Of a stretch of DNA of 46,477 nt, positions 34,878-43,351 are shown piece by piece. This stretch comes from Isosphaeraceae bacterium (lineage in GTDB: Bacteria; Planctomycetota; Planctomycetia; Isosphaerales; Isosphaeraceae). The notes under the pieces were generated by a model. It saw nothing but the letters and a program-made list of their open reading frames with translations. It searched no databases and was not told the origin of the DNA. The stretch covers positions 1-46,477 of the forward strand of contig JANXSY010000185.1 of assembly GCA_025356435.1 (NCBI GenBank), in the 5' to 3' direction. The position numbers were made by a program, and so were the translations under genes. The number at the start of each line of letters is the position of its first letter. Position 1 is the first letter of the stretch.

Positions 34878-36257
34878 ATGGCCTCAGTCCGAGCAATCGC
34901 AATCACGGCAGTTGTCGGCCTTAGCGTCGTCTTTTCCTCCACGTCGGCCCGCGCCGATCGGATCGCTGTCCGCAATGGCAGCATCATCAAGGGCAAGGCG
35001 ATCATCGACGACGCCCACCCCGATCAGTATCTCGTGATCGGCGAGAAGGGGAAAACCCCGATCGTCCTGAAGAAAGATCGCGTCCTCAAGATCGAGCCCG
35101 AGCCGAGCGTGCTCGATGAGTACGTGGTCCGTCGTCAGGCGATCATGAAGTCGGCCTCGACCTCATCGCAGGACGAATACAACCTGGCCGTCTGGTGCCA
35201 GGAGCATAAGCTCGCCGACCTCGCGTCGATCCACCTGGAATCTGCGATTCAGCGCGACCCCGACTTTGGTCCGGCCCACCAGAAGCTCGGCCATATCCTC
35301 CATGACGGCCGATGGATGACGTCCGCCGAACTGAAGGTGGCTCAAGGTTATCTCCTCTACAAAGGGAAGTGGATCACTCCCGAAGAGAAAGAGCAGCGTG
35401 ACGCCGAAACGGCGGTGACGGCGGAGCAGCAGTCGTGGATGCGGAGACTGGCGATCCTCAAGCAGGCGATCGTCAACGGGCCGGAAGCGAGGAGTCAGAC
35501 GGCCGAGGCCCAACTCTTCGAGATTCACGAAGTCGCGGCCGTCCGCCCGATCATCCGAACATTCGGCACCGACGAAGACCCCACTCTCCGGAAGCTCGGC
35601 GCGAAGGCCCTCGGCGCGATCCCTGGCCCCGAGGCATCCGCTGCGCTCGTCGCCCGTCTACTCTCGGAGCCCGAGACTGACGTCCGCGAAGCGACGATGG
35701 TTGAGCTCGCTCGGTCGAAGGAGGGAAACGTCGTCCCAAAGCTTGCACAAGGGCTCAAGTCCGATTCGCTGGCCGTGATCAATCGCGCAGCGTGGGCTTT
35801 GGGGAACCTCAACGCGGTGACGAGCGTTCCGAAACTCGTCCCGGCCTTGATCTCCAGCGAGCTACGCACGGTCTGGATTCCTTCGGCAGGCTCGGGTCAG
35901 GGGGTCGGTTTTGGCAGTATCGTCCCTTCGGCCGGACGGAATACGGGCTATGGGATGTCGGGAGGCCAGTCGATCCCCATATTGACGGGGCCGGTCGTCG
36001 GGCCTGGGGTCGTCGCCTATGGTGCGACGTCTTTGCCAGCGTCGTCGTTCGGCGGCACGGGTCTCACCCTGGGCGGGCCGAACCGGGGCGCGGAGCCGAA
36101 ATTGATGACGATCACTCACCAGAATGTTGAGGTGTTGTCGGCCCTGGTGAAGATGACGGGCAAAGATTTCGGATACGACATCCCGTCATGGCAGCAGTGG
36201 CTCCGTACGGCCTATCAGCCTGACCCGGTCCCCGCCAAGCGAGTGCCGCAGCCCTGA
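34878..36257 (+). CDS. Secreted HEAT-repeat-like protein
   Basis: 459 residues. GGGAGG stands 9 bases before ATG 34878. A signal peptide ends ...STSARA-D. Residues 27-75 are a small beta domain (ADRIAVRNGSIIKGKAIIDD). About 115-175 looks like TPR-type helices plus the WMTSAELKVAQGYLLYKGKW region often seen in planctomycete secreted proteins. About 210-335 are HEAT-like repeats (LRKLGAKALGAIPGPEASAA, INRAAWALGNLNAVTSVPKL). About 340-410 is an unusual glycine/serine-rich insertion. It ends with DFGYDIPSWQQWLRT, a closing motif shared with similar proteins. Probably a periplasmic scaffold; no enzymatic motif. Confidence 0.8.
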   Translation: MASVRAIAITAVVGLSVVFSSTSARADRIAVRNGSIIKGKAIIDDAHPDQYLVIGEKGKTPIVLKKDRVLKIEPEPSVLDEYVVRRQAIMKSASTSSQDEYNLAVWCQEHKLADLASIHLESAIQRDPDFGPAHQKLGHILHDGRWMTSAELKVAQGYLLYKGKWITPEEKEQRDAETAVTAEQQSWMRRLAILKQAIVNGPEARSQTAEAQLFEIHEVAAVRPIIRTFGTDEDPTLRKLGAKALGAIPGPEASAALVARLLSEPETDVREATMVELARSKEGNVVPKLAQGLKSDSLAVINRAAWALGNLNAVTSVPKLVPALISSELRTVWIPSAGSGQGVGFGSIVPSAGRNTGYGMSGGQSIPILTGPVVGPGVVAYGATSLPASSFGGTGLTLGGPNRGAEPKLMTITHQNVEVLSALVKMTGKDFGYDIPSWQQWLRTAYQPDPVPAKRVPQP

Positions 36258-36283
36258 ATCGCGGTTGCGAGAGATCGCGATTC
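36256..36283 (+). terminator. Hairpin at the end of the HEAT-repeat gene
   Basis: Perfect 8-bp stem GAATCGCG (36256-36263)/CGCGATTC (36276-36283), starting inside the stop codon. The T run after it is weak (GAGTTAGGTT). It would partly separate this gene from rfbA. Confidence 0.5.
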
Positions 36284-36370
36284 GAGTTAGGTTGCACACG
36301 ACCGAAGGCCGGTTGCCAAGGATGGGGTACAGGCCGGCTCGGGACATAGCTGCCGAAGGAGTGGCCTGCG

Positions 36371-37246
36371 ATGAAGGGAATTATCCTCGCCGGAGGGTCG
36401 GGCACCCGCCTTCACCCTCTTACGCGGGTCGTCAGCAAGCAGCTCCTGCCGATCTACGACAAGCCGATGATCTATTACCCGCTCAGCACCCTGATGCTGG
36501 CGGGCATCCGCGAGATCCTCGTGATCTCGACGCCCGACGACCTGCCGAGATTTCGTGACCTCCTCGGCGATGGCTCGCAATGGGGCCTCTCGCTCAGCTA
36601 CGCCGTCCAGCCCAGCCCCGACGGTTTGGCCCAGGCGTTTGTGATCGGCCGGGAGTTCGTGGGCGGAAGCTCGGTCGCGCTCGTGCTCGGTGACAATATC
36701 TTCTTCGGACACGGCCTGAGCGAGTGCCTTCAAGGTGCCGCCAAGCAGGCCGAAGGGGCGACCGTCTTCGGGTATTACGTCAAAGACCCTGAGCGTTACG
36801 GCGTGGTCGAATTCGACAAGCATCGCCGCGTTCTAGGGATCGAAGAGAAGCCGACGGTCCCCAAGTCAAACTATGCCGTGGTCGGCCTTTATTTCTACGA
36901 CAACGACGTGCTCGACATCGCCCGAGACCTCAAGCCGTCCCCTCGCGGCGAGCTTGAGATTACTGACGTCAACGTGGCCTATCTTCAGCGCGGCGGGCTT
37001 CGGCTCGAAACCCTGGGGCGGGGCACGGCCTGGCTCGACACGGGCACCTTCGAGGCGTTGCAGCAGGCCTCGACTTTCATCCAGATTATCGAACAGCGCC
37101 AGGGGTTGAAGATCGCCTGTCTGGAAGAGGTTGCCTTCCGGATGGGATTCATCGACGCGACCCAGCTCGGCCGGTTGGCTGCGACGTTCCGCAACGACTT
37201 CGGACCCTATCTCCAGACCATCCTGAAGGAAGCGACCGAATCATGA
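36371..37246 (+). CDS. rfbA: Glucose-1-phosphate thymidylyltransferase
   Basis: 291 residues, normal length. Nucleotide-binding start [38 protein letters not shown]; the metal-site [27 protein letters not shown]; and C-terminal [14 protein letters not shown]. It makes dTDP-glucose from glucose-1-phosphate and dTTP, the first step of dTDP-sugar (L-rhamnose) synthesis. It overlaps rfbC by 4 bp (ATGA), so the two are translationally coupled. GAAGGAG precedes the start by about 10 bases. rfbB and rfbD are not in the window. Confidence 0.97.
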   Translation: MKGIILAGGSGTRLHPLTRVVSKQLLPIYDKPMIYYPLSTLMLAGIREILVISTPDDLPRFRDLLGDGSQWGLSLSYAVQPSPDGLAQAFVIGREFVGGSSVALVLGDNIFFGHGLSECLQGAAKQAEGATVFGYYVKDPERYGVVEFDKHRRVLGIEEKPTVPKSNYAVVGLYFYDNDVLDIARDLKPSPRGELEITDVNVAYLQRGGLRLETLGRGTAWLDTGTFEALQQASTFIQIIEQRQGLKIACLEEVAFRMGFIDATQLGRLAATFRNDFGPYLQTILKEATES

Positions 37247-37866
37247 AGGTGATCGAAACGCGACTGCCAGGCGTCATCGTCGTCGAGCCGGCCGTCTATC
37301 GCGACGATCGGGGTTATCTGACCGAGGTCTGGAACCAGAGGCGGTATCAACACGCCGGTCTCGCCGTTCGGTTCGTCCAGGACAACCTCTCCTCGTCGAG
37401 TCGAGGCGTTCTGCGTGGCCTGCATTACCAATGGCCGGCCGCCCAGGGCAAGCTCGTCTCGGTCTTGCAGGGCGAGGTCTTCGACGTGGCTGTCGATATC
37501 CGCGTCGGCTCGCCGACCTTCAGAGAATGGGTGGGTGTGAACCTCTCGTCCGAGAACCGGCACCAGATTTACATCCCGGAGGGGTTTGCCCACGGCTTCG
37601 TCGTCCTGAGCGAGACGGCGCTCGTTTTGTACAAATGCACGGAGTTTTATACCCCGAGCGACGAGGCGAGCATCCTTTGGAACGACCCCGCGCTCGGCAT
37701 CAACTGGCCGATCTCCGAGCCGATCCTCGCGACAAAGGACGCCACCGCTCCTCGGCTCGCAGACCTGCCGAGTGGTGGCGTGCCAACCCTGACGGCGTCT
37801 CTTCCGAAGGGCGTCAGGGCCGATCGTCCGGCTTCGGTGTCGTCTCCCCACGCGGCCGGGGCCTGA
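37243..37866 (+). CDS. rfbC: dTDP-4-dehydrorhamnose 3,5-epimerase
   Basis: 207 residues, slightly longer than the usual 180-190 because of a C-terminal extension (about residues 180-207, proline/serine-rich). The cupin core has the catalytic-site pattern [37 protein letters not shown] and the YKCTEFYTP strand. It epimerises C3 and C5 of dTDP-4-keto-6-deoxyglucose. The first base of ATG is inside rfbA, and the uracil-DNA glycosylase gene follows after 18 bp. Confidence 0.96.
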   Translation: MKVIETRLPGVIVVEPAVYRDDRGYLTEVWNQRRYQHAGLAVRFVQDNLSSSSRGVLRGLHYQWPAAQGKLVSVLQGEVFDVAVDIRVGSPTFREWVGVNLSSENRHQIYIPEGFAHGFVVLSETALVLYKCTEFYTPSDEASILWNDPALGINWPISEPILATKDATAPRLADLPSGGVPTLTASLPKGVRADRPASVSSPHAAGA

Positions 37867-37884
37867 ACGGGGTGACTTGAGACG

Positions 37885-38745
37885 ATGGATGCTTCAGAGA
37901 GACAGTCACTGATCCGATCAGTCCGACAGCGGCTCGAATCGCTGGCCCGCGCCGGGGTCGATCGGATCGCGTTGCCCGAGATCGCCCCGCCGCCTGCTCG
38001 CGAGAAGCCCTCGATCGCGGCGGTGAAGGTCATTGAAATGGCTCCCGCCGTCCCGATTCGCCCTGTCGCCGCTCCTCGTCCGGTCGCGCCTCCCGTTTCG
38101 AGCCGATCGCTGTTCGAAGAGCCCAAGATTGAGGAGCCAATCCTCTCACCAGACGACCGTGTCGCCGCCCTTGCGACGCTGGCGGCTGACGTATCGATCT
38201 GCGTGCGATGCCCACAACTAGCGGAGTCGAGGACGCAGACCGTCTTCGGCATCGGGTCTCCGACCGCCCGCCTCATGTTCGTCGGCGAGGCCCCGGGGGC
38301 GGACGAAGATCGACTCGGCGAGCCATTCGTGGGCCGGTCTGGACAATTGCTGACCGACATGATTACGAAGGGGATGGGGTTATCGCGGGCCGAGGTCTAT
38401 ATCGCCAACGTCCTCAAGTCGCGACCGCCGGATAATCGCCCTCCGATGCGGGAAGAGATCGCCCATTGCCTCCCTTATCTGGAACGGCAGATCGAGATTA
38501 TCCGGCCCGAGTTCCTCTGTCTGCTCGGCAAGAGCGCCGTGACGGCCCTGCTCGAGACGGTCTTGCCGATGAACCGACTGCGCGGCAAGTGGCACCGATA
38601 TCGAGGCATCCCGACGGTCGTCACCTGGCACCCGTCATACCTCCTTCGCCAGCCGTCGGCGAAGAAGGAGGCGTGGGAAGACCTGCAACTGCTCATGCAA
38701 GCGATGGGTCTGAAGGCCCCGGATCGCCAGAAGCCCGCCTCGTGA
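37885..38745 (+). CDS. udg: Uracil-DNA glycosylase, family 4 (Fe-S)
   Basis: 286 residues. A proline-rich linker N-terminus (1-95), not in minimal family members, is followed by the family 4 core: Fe-S cysteines Cys106 and Cys109 (CVRCPQL), Cys195 and Cys212; motif GEAPGADEDRLGEPFVG (134-150); IANVLKSRPPDNRPP; and HPSYLLR (249-255). It removes uracil from DNA to start base excision repair and carries a [4Fe-4S] cluster. It lies 18 bp after rfbC, an odd operon partner, and ends 22 bp from the convergent kinase gene. Confidence 0.94.
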   Translation: MDASERQSLIRSVRQRLESLARAGVDRIALPEIAPPPAREKPSIAAVKVIEMAPAVPIRPVAAPRPVAPPVSSRSLFEEPKIEEPILSPDDRVAALATLAADVSICVRCPQLAESRTQTVFGIGSPTARLMFVGEAPGADEDRLGEPFVGRSGQLLTDMITKGMGLSRAEVYIANVLKSRPPDNRPPMREEIAHCLPYLERQIEIIRPEFLCLLGKSAVTALLETVLPMNRLRGKWHRYRGIPTVVTWHPSYLLRQPSAKKEAWEDLQLLMQAMGLKAPDRQKPAS

Positions 38746-38750
38746 GGTCT

Positions 38751-38763
38751 CGCAGAGTCTGCG
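38751..38763. terminator. Short palindrome between convergent stops
   Basis: CGCAGAGTCTGCG lies between the udg stop (38745) and kinase stop (38768). The arms are 6 bp with a single central base, so as a hairpin the loop must open; its role as a bidirectional terminator is uncertain. Confidence 0.3.
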
Positions 38764-38767
38764 GGAT

Positions 38768-40252
38768 TTAGTTGATCGGAACGAGTCGGGCGATTGCGTC
38801 CTGAACTTGCTTCATCTTGATCGGCTTGGGGAGGACGACCAGTCGGTCATCGGACGGCAGGTTCTTGGCGAGGTAATGTTGCCTCGGGCCGAGCAGGACG
38901 AGCGCGACGAGGGGGTGCCCGTCCTCATGCGCGGCTTCGTGCATGTCGAGGAAGGCGTCGAGGGCCTCAGGGCCGAGTCCATCGATGTCGAAGATGACCG
39001 CGTCCGGAATCTCTTCGCGATAGCGCTCAGCGGCGACGACGGCGTCAGTGACGAGCATGACGCGATAGCCCATCTTCGTCAGCGACTTGCGGAAGGCGTC
39101 TCGGATCTCTTCCTGCGCCTCGACGCAGAGCACAGTCTTCTGAGAATCGGATTGGGTCCGGATCGCGCGGACCGGTGCGGTTTCGTCGCCGACGTGGGCG
39201 GTCTTCACAATTTCGGGGCGTTTGCTGCGGCTTGAGGTCGCGATGTGCGAGAGATAGGCATCGAGGTCTTGGTAGACTTCTTCGAAGGATTGATAGCGGA
39301 GCTTGAGATCGACCTTCATCATCCTCTCGATGATGCGAGACAACTCAGGCCTGGGCGCATAGGGGTTTTCGTTCAGTGGCTTGATGCTGTTGATGCCCCG
39401 CTTGAGCATCTTCGCCAGCGGGTCGTTGGTCTCGACCTCGGGCAGCGGCAGTTGGCCCGTGAGCATCTGATAGAAGACACAGCCGAGGAAGAAGATGTCG
39501 GAGCGAGGATCACCTTTGGGGCTGATACAGGTGCGTTCGAGCGCCGAGTAGTCGATGGTCCGCTGGCCGTGCGCGGCGGCGACCTTCTTGTCGCCACCCT
39601 CGATCGTGGCCAGGCCGAAGTCGACGAGCTTGGCGACTCCGCTCGATGAAATCAGGATGTTGGTTCCTTTGATGTCCCGATGCGTGATCCCTTGCTCATT
39701 CGAATACTTCAGGGCCGAGACGAGGCCGATCATGAGAGGGAGGCTTTCGGTCTCGCTTAACCGCCCGCGCAGCCGAAGGAAGTCACGCAGATTCGACCCC
39801 TCGACATACTCCATGATCATGAAGTATTTCTTGTCGTCCTCGCCAAATTCATAGGTTCGAACGATATTCGGATGGATGAGGCGGATTCCGGCCTCGGCCT
39901 CGTCGTTGAATTGCTTGATCGATTCGGTGCTCGAGATGAACCGATTCCGGAGCACCTTGATGGCCACTGACTGGCCGCCTGGCATCTTCTTGCCGCGATA
40001 GACCCGCGCGAACGTCCCTTCGGCGATATGGAAGAGGACCATGCAGTCGCCGAAGAAGAAGCCCGAGGGGTCGTCCTTCTGGAGCTTCTCGACCTGCCAC
40101 CTCGTCAGGAATTCCTTTCGAAGGAACGACTTGACGAGCGAGTCGATGGAGCCATCCTCGGCTTCCGACTTGGCCTGCATCGCCTGCTCTTTGGTGACGA
40201 GGCCGATCAGGACCGCCTGTTGAGCGAGGGATTCCGCGTCGATTTCCGACAT
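38768..40252 (-). CDS. Ser/Thr protein kinase with C-terminal receiver-like domain
   Basis: 494 residues from ATG 40252 (AAGGA nine bases upstream). Residues 1-60 are a planctomycete kinase leader (LVKSFLRKEFLTRWQVEKLQ). Kinase core: Gly-loop AEGTFARVYRG, Lys99 (VAIKVL), HRDIKGTNIL with Asp193, DFGLA at 211-215, an APE-region variant, and SDIFFLGCVFYQMLTGQLPL. Residues about 372-494 are a receiver-like fold (KTVLCVEAQEEIRDAFRKSL...) with Asp422 at the phosphoacceptor position (VIFDIDG) and Lys476 (LPKPIK). The acidic pair that binds Mg is degenerate (VEAQEE instead of a DD pair). The protein is cytoplasmic, with no membrane helix. Confidence 0.92.
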   Translation of the reverse strand: MSEIDAESLAQQAVLIGLVTKEQAMQAKSEAEDGSIDSLVKSFLRKEFLTRWQVEKLQKDDPSGFFFGDCMVLFHIAEGTFARVYRGKKMPGGQSVAIKVLRNRFISSTESIKQFNDEAEAGIRLIHPNIVRTYEFGEDDKKYFMIMEYVEGSNLRDFLRLRGRLSETESLPLMIGLVSALKYSNEQGITHRDIKGTNILISSSGVAKLVDFGLATIEGGDKKVAAAHGQRTIDYSALERTCISPKGDPRSDIFFLGCVFYQMLTGQLPLPEVETNDPLAKMLKRGINSIKPLNENPYAPRPELSRIIERMMKVDLKLRYQSFEEVYQDLDAYLSHIATSSRSKRPEIVKTAHVGDETAPVRAIRTQSDSQKTVLCVEAQEEIRDAFRKSLTKMGYRVMLVTDAVVAAERYREEIPDAVIFDIDGLGPEALDAFLDMHEAAHEDGHPLVALVLLGPRQHYLAKNLPSDDRLVVLPKPIKMKQVQDAIARLVPIN

Positions 40253-40364
40253 CGTGCAGGGTCCTTGACATGAGTGCCGCACTCGACCCCGCCGCTGACC
40301 CCTTGCGACGAGCGTTGAACGACCACGCAGTCAGTCTAACATCCTGACAGGTCGTCGCAACTGT

Positions 40365-41588
40365 CTAACGCATCGTCTCGGAGTCAATGCTCGCGGCGGC
40401 GGGCCGTCGATAGCAGGCCCCGGCCGCGATCAGGGCGATGGCCGGAATAATCGGCACCCGCATCCGCATATCGGTCCAGTAGACGGCGTGAACAACAGTG
40501 AGTGCCACCAGTGCGAGCGGCGCGGCGATTGTCGGCAATCGCCAGAGTCCTCGACGGCAGAAACCGATCGCGAGGGCGGTCCAGAGCGGGACTGTCCAGC
40601 ACGCCGTGGCGATCCGCAGAGTGAGAGGATAGACCGCGCCCGAGGGGGCAATCCCCCAGAATCGACCGAGCCGTGCGATCGAGGCGCTGAGGAACGTCGT
40701 TGGCCGCTCGCGGAGCATCTGCAAACCTTGATTCCGGAAGTAGCGGTCGGCCTGGGGCTCGGTCATCCCCATCGTCTGGGGGCCGAGACTTGCGAACCAC
40801 GTCTCCTGGTTGAGCCCGCTCCAGACGGCTCCGGGCGGCCCGTCGACCACGTCGGCGTAGTAAACCGGGTTGTTGGCCAGGGCCAAGGTGTGCCCGCCGT
40901 GCGTCGTCGTCCAGACAGGTTCACCGAAATGGTAGGCATTTCGGGCCGCCCACGGGGCCAGCGAGAGGATGACCATCGACGAGATGAGGGCAAAATCCGT
41001 CAGCCTCCGCCTCCATCCGCCCGGCCCGACGATCAGGATCGCCGTTACATACAACCCTGCCCAGGGAAGGAGGCTCGGTCGACAGAGCGAAGTCAGACCG
41101 AAGGCGATGCCGCTCAGGATGAGCCCGCGGCGTCCCCAGACCGTCAGCGCGGCCAGGGTGCCGGCGACCAGGAACGCCGCGAAGGTCTCCGTCATCACCG
41201 AACGAGACCAGACGAGCGCGACGGGATCGAAGGCGACGATCAGCGCCGCGATCGTGGCTCGGTCGGGGTTCAAAGCCCACCGTCTCGCAGTGAGGTAGGT
41301 CAATCCGACCGTTCCCAGACCCAATGCCAGGTGGAGCGTCGCCACGCCCCAGGGCAGCGCGTCTCCGAACGTGGCGACGATCGGAGCGAGCACGAGCGGG
41401 TAGAGCGGAGGGCGATAGGCCGTCGGCCGGCCCTTTTCGTTGCAAAATCCCTGACCCTCGGAGATCGAGCGGGCCAGGGGGAGATAGTTGTCGGGATCGT
41501 TGAGGGTGCCGAACCCCGGCACGATGAGGACGAGCCTCGCGACCAGGGCGAGCGTGAGGACGAGGAACAGCCGCCGGAAGTCGGTCAT
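40365..41588 (-). CDS. GT39-type (ArnT/PMT-like) membrane glycosyltransferase
   Basis: 407 residues with about ten hydrophobic segments. The first extracytoplasmic loop has LNDPDNYLPLARSISEGQGF, with the acidic residue typical of PMT_2 enzymes, and the RPTAYRPPLYPLVLAP segment seen in the family. These proteins transfer a sugar from a polyprenyl-phosphate donor to lipids or proteins on the periplasmic side. The donor and acceptor are unknown. It has no close operon partner: the upstream 2-hydroxyacid dehydrogenase is divergent and the kinase gene downstream starts 112 bp away. Confidence 0.85.
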   Translation of the reverse strand: MTDFRRLFLVLTLALVARLVLIVPGFGTLNDPDNYLPLARSISEGQGFCNEKGRPTAYRPPLYPLVLAPIVATFGDALPWGVATLHLALGLGTVGLTYLTARRWALNPDRATIAALIVAFDPVALVWSRSVMTETFAAFLVAGTLAALTVWGRRGLILSGIAFGLTSLCRPSLLPWAGLYVTAILIVGPGGWRRRLTDFALISSMVILSLAPWAARNAYHFGEPVWTTTHGGHTLALANNPVYYADVVDGPPGAVWSGLNQETWFASLGPQTMGMTEPQADRYFRNQGLQMLRERPTTFLSASIARLGRFWGIAPSGAVYPLTLRIATACWTVPLWTALAIGFCRRGLWRLPTIAAPLALVALTVVHAVYWTDMRMRVPIIPAIALIAAGACYRRPAAASIDSETMR

Positions 41589-41767
41589 CTTTGGGCGGCT
41601 CGAATCGAGAACCAGTCGTCAGGGTTGAAGGCGGGCTCTGGCAGGCTCGGCGATGTTCTCGCGATCCTTCCGTCGTCCCTCGTCTCCATGCTACCGCGCA
41701 CCTGATCCGCTATGTTACCCTGTCTCGAATGGCCCGCACCTTCTCCACTCTTTTGTCCGAGACAGCC

Positions 41768-42790
41768 ATGCCTCGCAAGCCGATCATCTATTCACTGACG
41801 ACGATGCATCCGTCCGGGATGGACAGGCTCCACGAGGCGGGCGAGGTGCGGATGGCCTCGTCGCTCAAGCCCGAGATTCTCCATCAAGAGATCGCCGAGG
41901 CGGATGCCCTGGTCATTCGCACGGCCGGCGACATCAATGCCGCGCTCATGGACCATGCCCCTCACCTGCGGGTGATCGGACGGCACGGGGTCGGTTACGA
42001 CCAGGTCGACGTCCCGGCCGCGACCGAGCGGGGAATCCAGGTCGTCTACACGCCCGGTGCCAATACCGAGGCCGTGGCCGAGCACGTCTTCGCGATGATG
42101 ATCGGCGTCTCGAAGCATTTCGCCCGCCAGGGCCTCGCGCTGCTCGAAGGACGGTACAACGACAGGACGAAGCTGGTGGGCCGCGATATTTACGGCAAGA
42201 CGCTGGGCATCGTCGGATTCGGCCGAATCGGTCGACGAGTCGGGGCGATCGCGAAGCTCGCGTTCGGCATGACCGTCCTCTACAACGATGTCGTCGCCGC
42301 GCCCGGCGATGTCGAAGCACTCGCGGGGGCGACTCGCGTCTCGTTCGACGAGATCCTGGCCAAGTCCGACTACCTCACGCTTCACGTCCCCCTCGACGCC
42401 TCGACGCGGGGGATGATCAACCGCGAGTCGTTGGCGAAGCTCAAGCCAAACGCCGTGCTAATCAACACCTGCCGGGGCCCGGTGGTTGATGAAGAGGCGG
42501 TCGCAAAGGCCCTCGATAGGAAGCACCTGTTCGGCTACGGGGCCGACGTCTATACGGTCGAGCCGCCTGAACCGGGGCATCCCCTTATCGGGCGTTTCGA
42601 CGTGATGCTCACGCCCCACAGCGCGGCCCAGACGATCGAGAGCCTGACGAACATGGCGACAGAGGTCGCGGTCGACGTCATCAATATCCTGGCCGGCCGT
42701 CCGCCGATCAACCCGGTGAACGATCCGGCCGAGGTGGCTGAGAGTCGACGGCGATTGGGGAAGCCGGCGCTCACGGCGGGCCTCCTTTGA
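41768..42790 (+). CDS. D-2-hydroxyacid dehydrogenase (phosphoglycerate dehydrogenase-like)
   Basis: 340 residues from ATG 41768 (MPRKPIIYSLTTMHPSG), which starts the catalytic domain; frames to 41591 or 41729 add unlikely leaders. NAD-binding GFGRIGRRVG near 150; the catalytic Arg in LINTCRGPVVDEE, Glu in VEPPEPGHPL and His in LTPHSAAQT are all present. The substrate could be 3-phosphoglycerate, glyoxylate/hydroxypyruvate or another 2-hydroxyacid; no ACT or ASB domain is present, so it is not the long SerA. Its end is 13 bp from the convergent lipoprotein gene. Confidence 0.9.
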   Translation: MPRKPIIYSLTTMHPSGMDRLHEAGEVRMASSLKPEILHQEIAEADALVIRTAGDINAALMDHAPHLRVIGRHGVGYDQVDVPAATERGIQVVYTPGANTEAVAEHVFAMMIGVSKHFARQGLALLEGRYNDRTKLVGRDIYGKTLGIVGFGRIGRRVGAIAKLAFGMTVLYNDVVAAPGDVEALAGATRVSFDEILAKSDYLTLHVPLDASTRGMINRESLAKLKPNAVLINTCRGPVVDEEAVAKALDRKHLFGYGADVYTVEPPEPGHPLIGRFDVMLTPHSAAQTIESLTNMATEVAVDVINILAGRPPINPVNDPAEVAESRRRLGKPALTAGLL

Positions 42791-42803
42791 GACGCATGCG
42801 GGC

Positions 42804-43250
42804 TCAGCGGGACGAGAACGTCAGCTCGGCGGTCTGACCTTTGATCTTAGCGCTGATTTTACCCTGGGGGCCTTCGGGATACTCGCCTTGGGGTGAGGCG
42901 AAGCGGCTCGGGATTTTCGACTCGCCCGGGCTGGGCGAGAGGGCGATGGGTTGCGCACCGTCGTCGACGCCGAGCTTGACGCTCACGTCAGTCGGTGCCG
43001 GTTCCATCGGGGTCGAGCCATCGGGCTGGTAGAAGCATGCCACGATCGTCGCGGAGTGCTTCTTCCCCTTCGCACCTCGGACAGCTTGTGTGGCCTCCGC
43101 CGTGACCGAGACATAGCCCACGTTGCCTGGGATCGGGAACATGGCGTCGCCGGTCGGCGACGGCCGCGTCGTCATATTCGCAGCCGGGTTATCGCAGGCG
43201 ATCGTTGAGCCGAGCAGGGCCGCGAAGACGAGACAGGCAAGGGGTCGCAT
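42804..43250 (-). CDS. Lipoprotein, hypothetical
   Basis: 148 residues. Lipoprotein signal MRPLACLVFAALLGSTIAC, with the lipobox cysteine at residue 19. The mature part is beta-rich (GYVSVTAEATQAVRGAKGKK) and ends TAELTFSSR. No known domain. The start ATG at 43250 opens the signal directly. It lies 101 bp downstream of the intact DUF1559 gene on the same strand; a terminator-like hairpin between them (43291-43314) suggests separate transcripts. Confidence 0.78.
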   Translation of the reverse strand: MRPLACLVFAALLGSTIACDNPAANMTTRPSPTGDAMFPIPGNVGYVSVTAEATQAVRGAKGKKHSATIVACFYQPDGSTPMEPAPTDVSVKLGVDDGAQPIALSPSPGESKIPSRFASPQGEYPEGPQGKISAKIKGQTAELTFSSR

Positions 43251-43290
43251 CGTGTGGGAACTCGCACCGTTAGGACAAGAGGTAGAGGGA

Positions 43291-43314
43291 GGGCCGGGGA
43301 ACGATCTCCGGCCC
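43291..43314 (-). terminator. Terminator-like hairpin after the intact DUF1559 gene
   Basis: GGGCCGG (43291-43297) pairs with CCGGCCC (43308-43314), and the stem can extend outward with a bulge (GGAGG/CCTCC). It lies 38 bp after the DUF1559 stop at 43352 and lacks a T run. Confidence 0.5.
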
Positions 43315-43351
43315 CTCCGGGCTCATGACGGTTTTGATCGTACGGCGGTGC

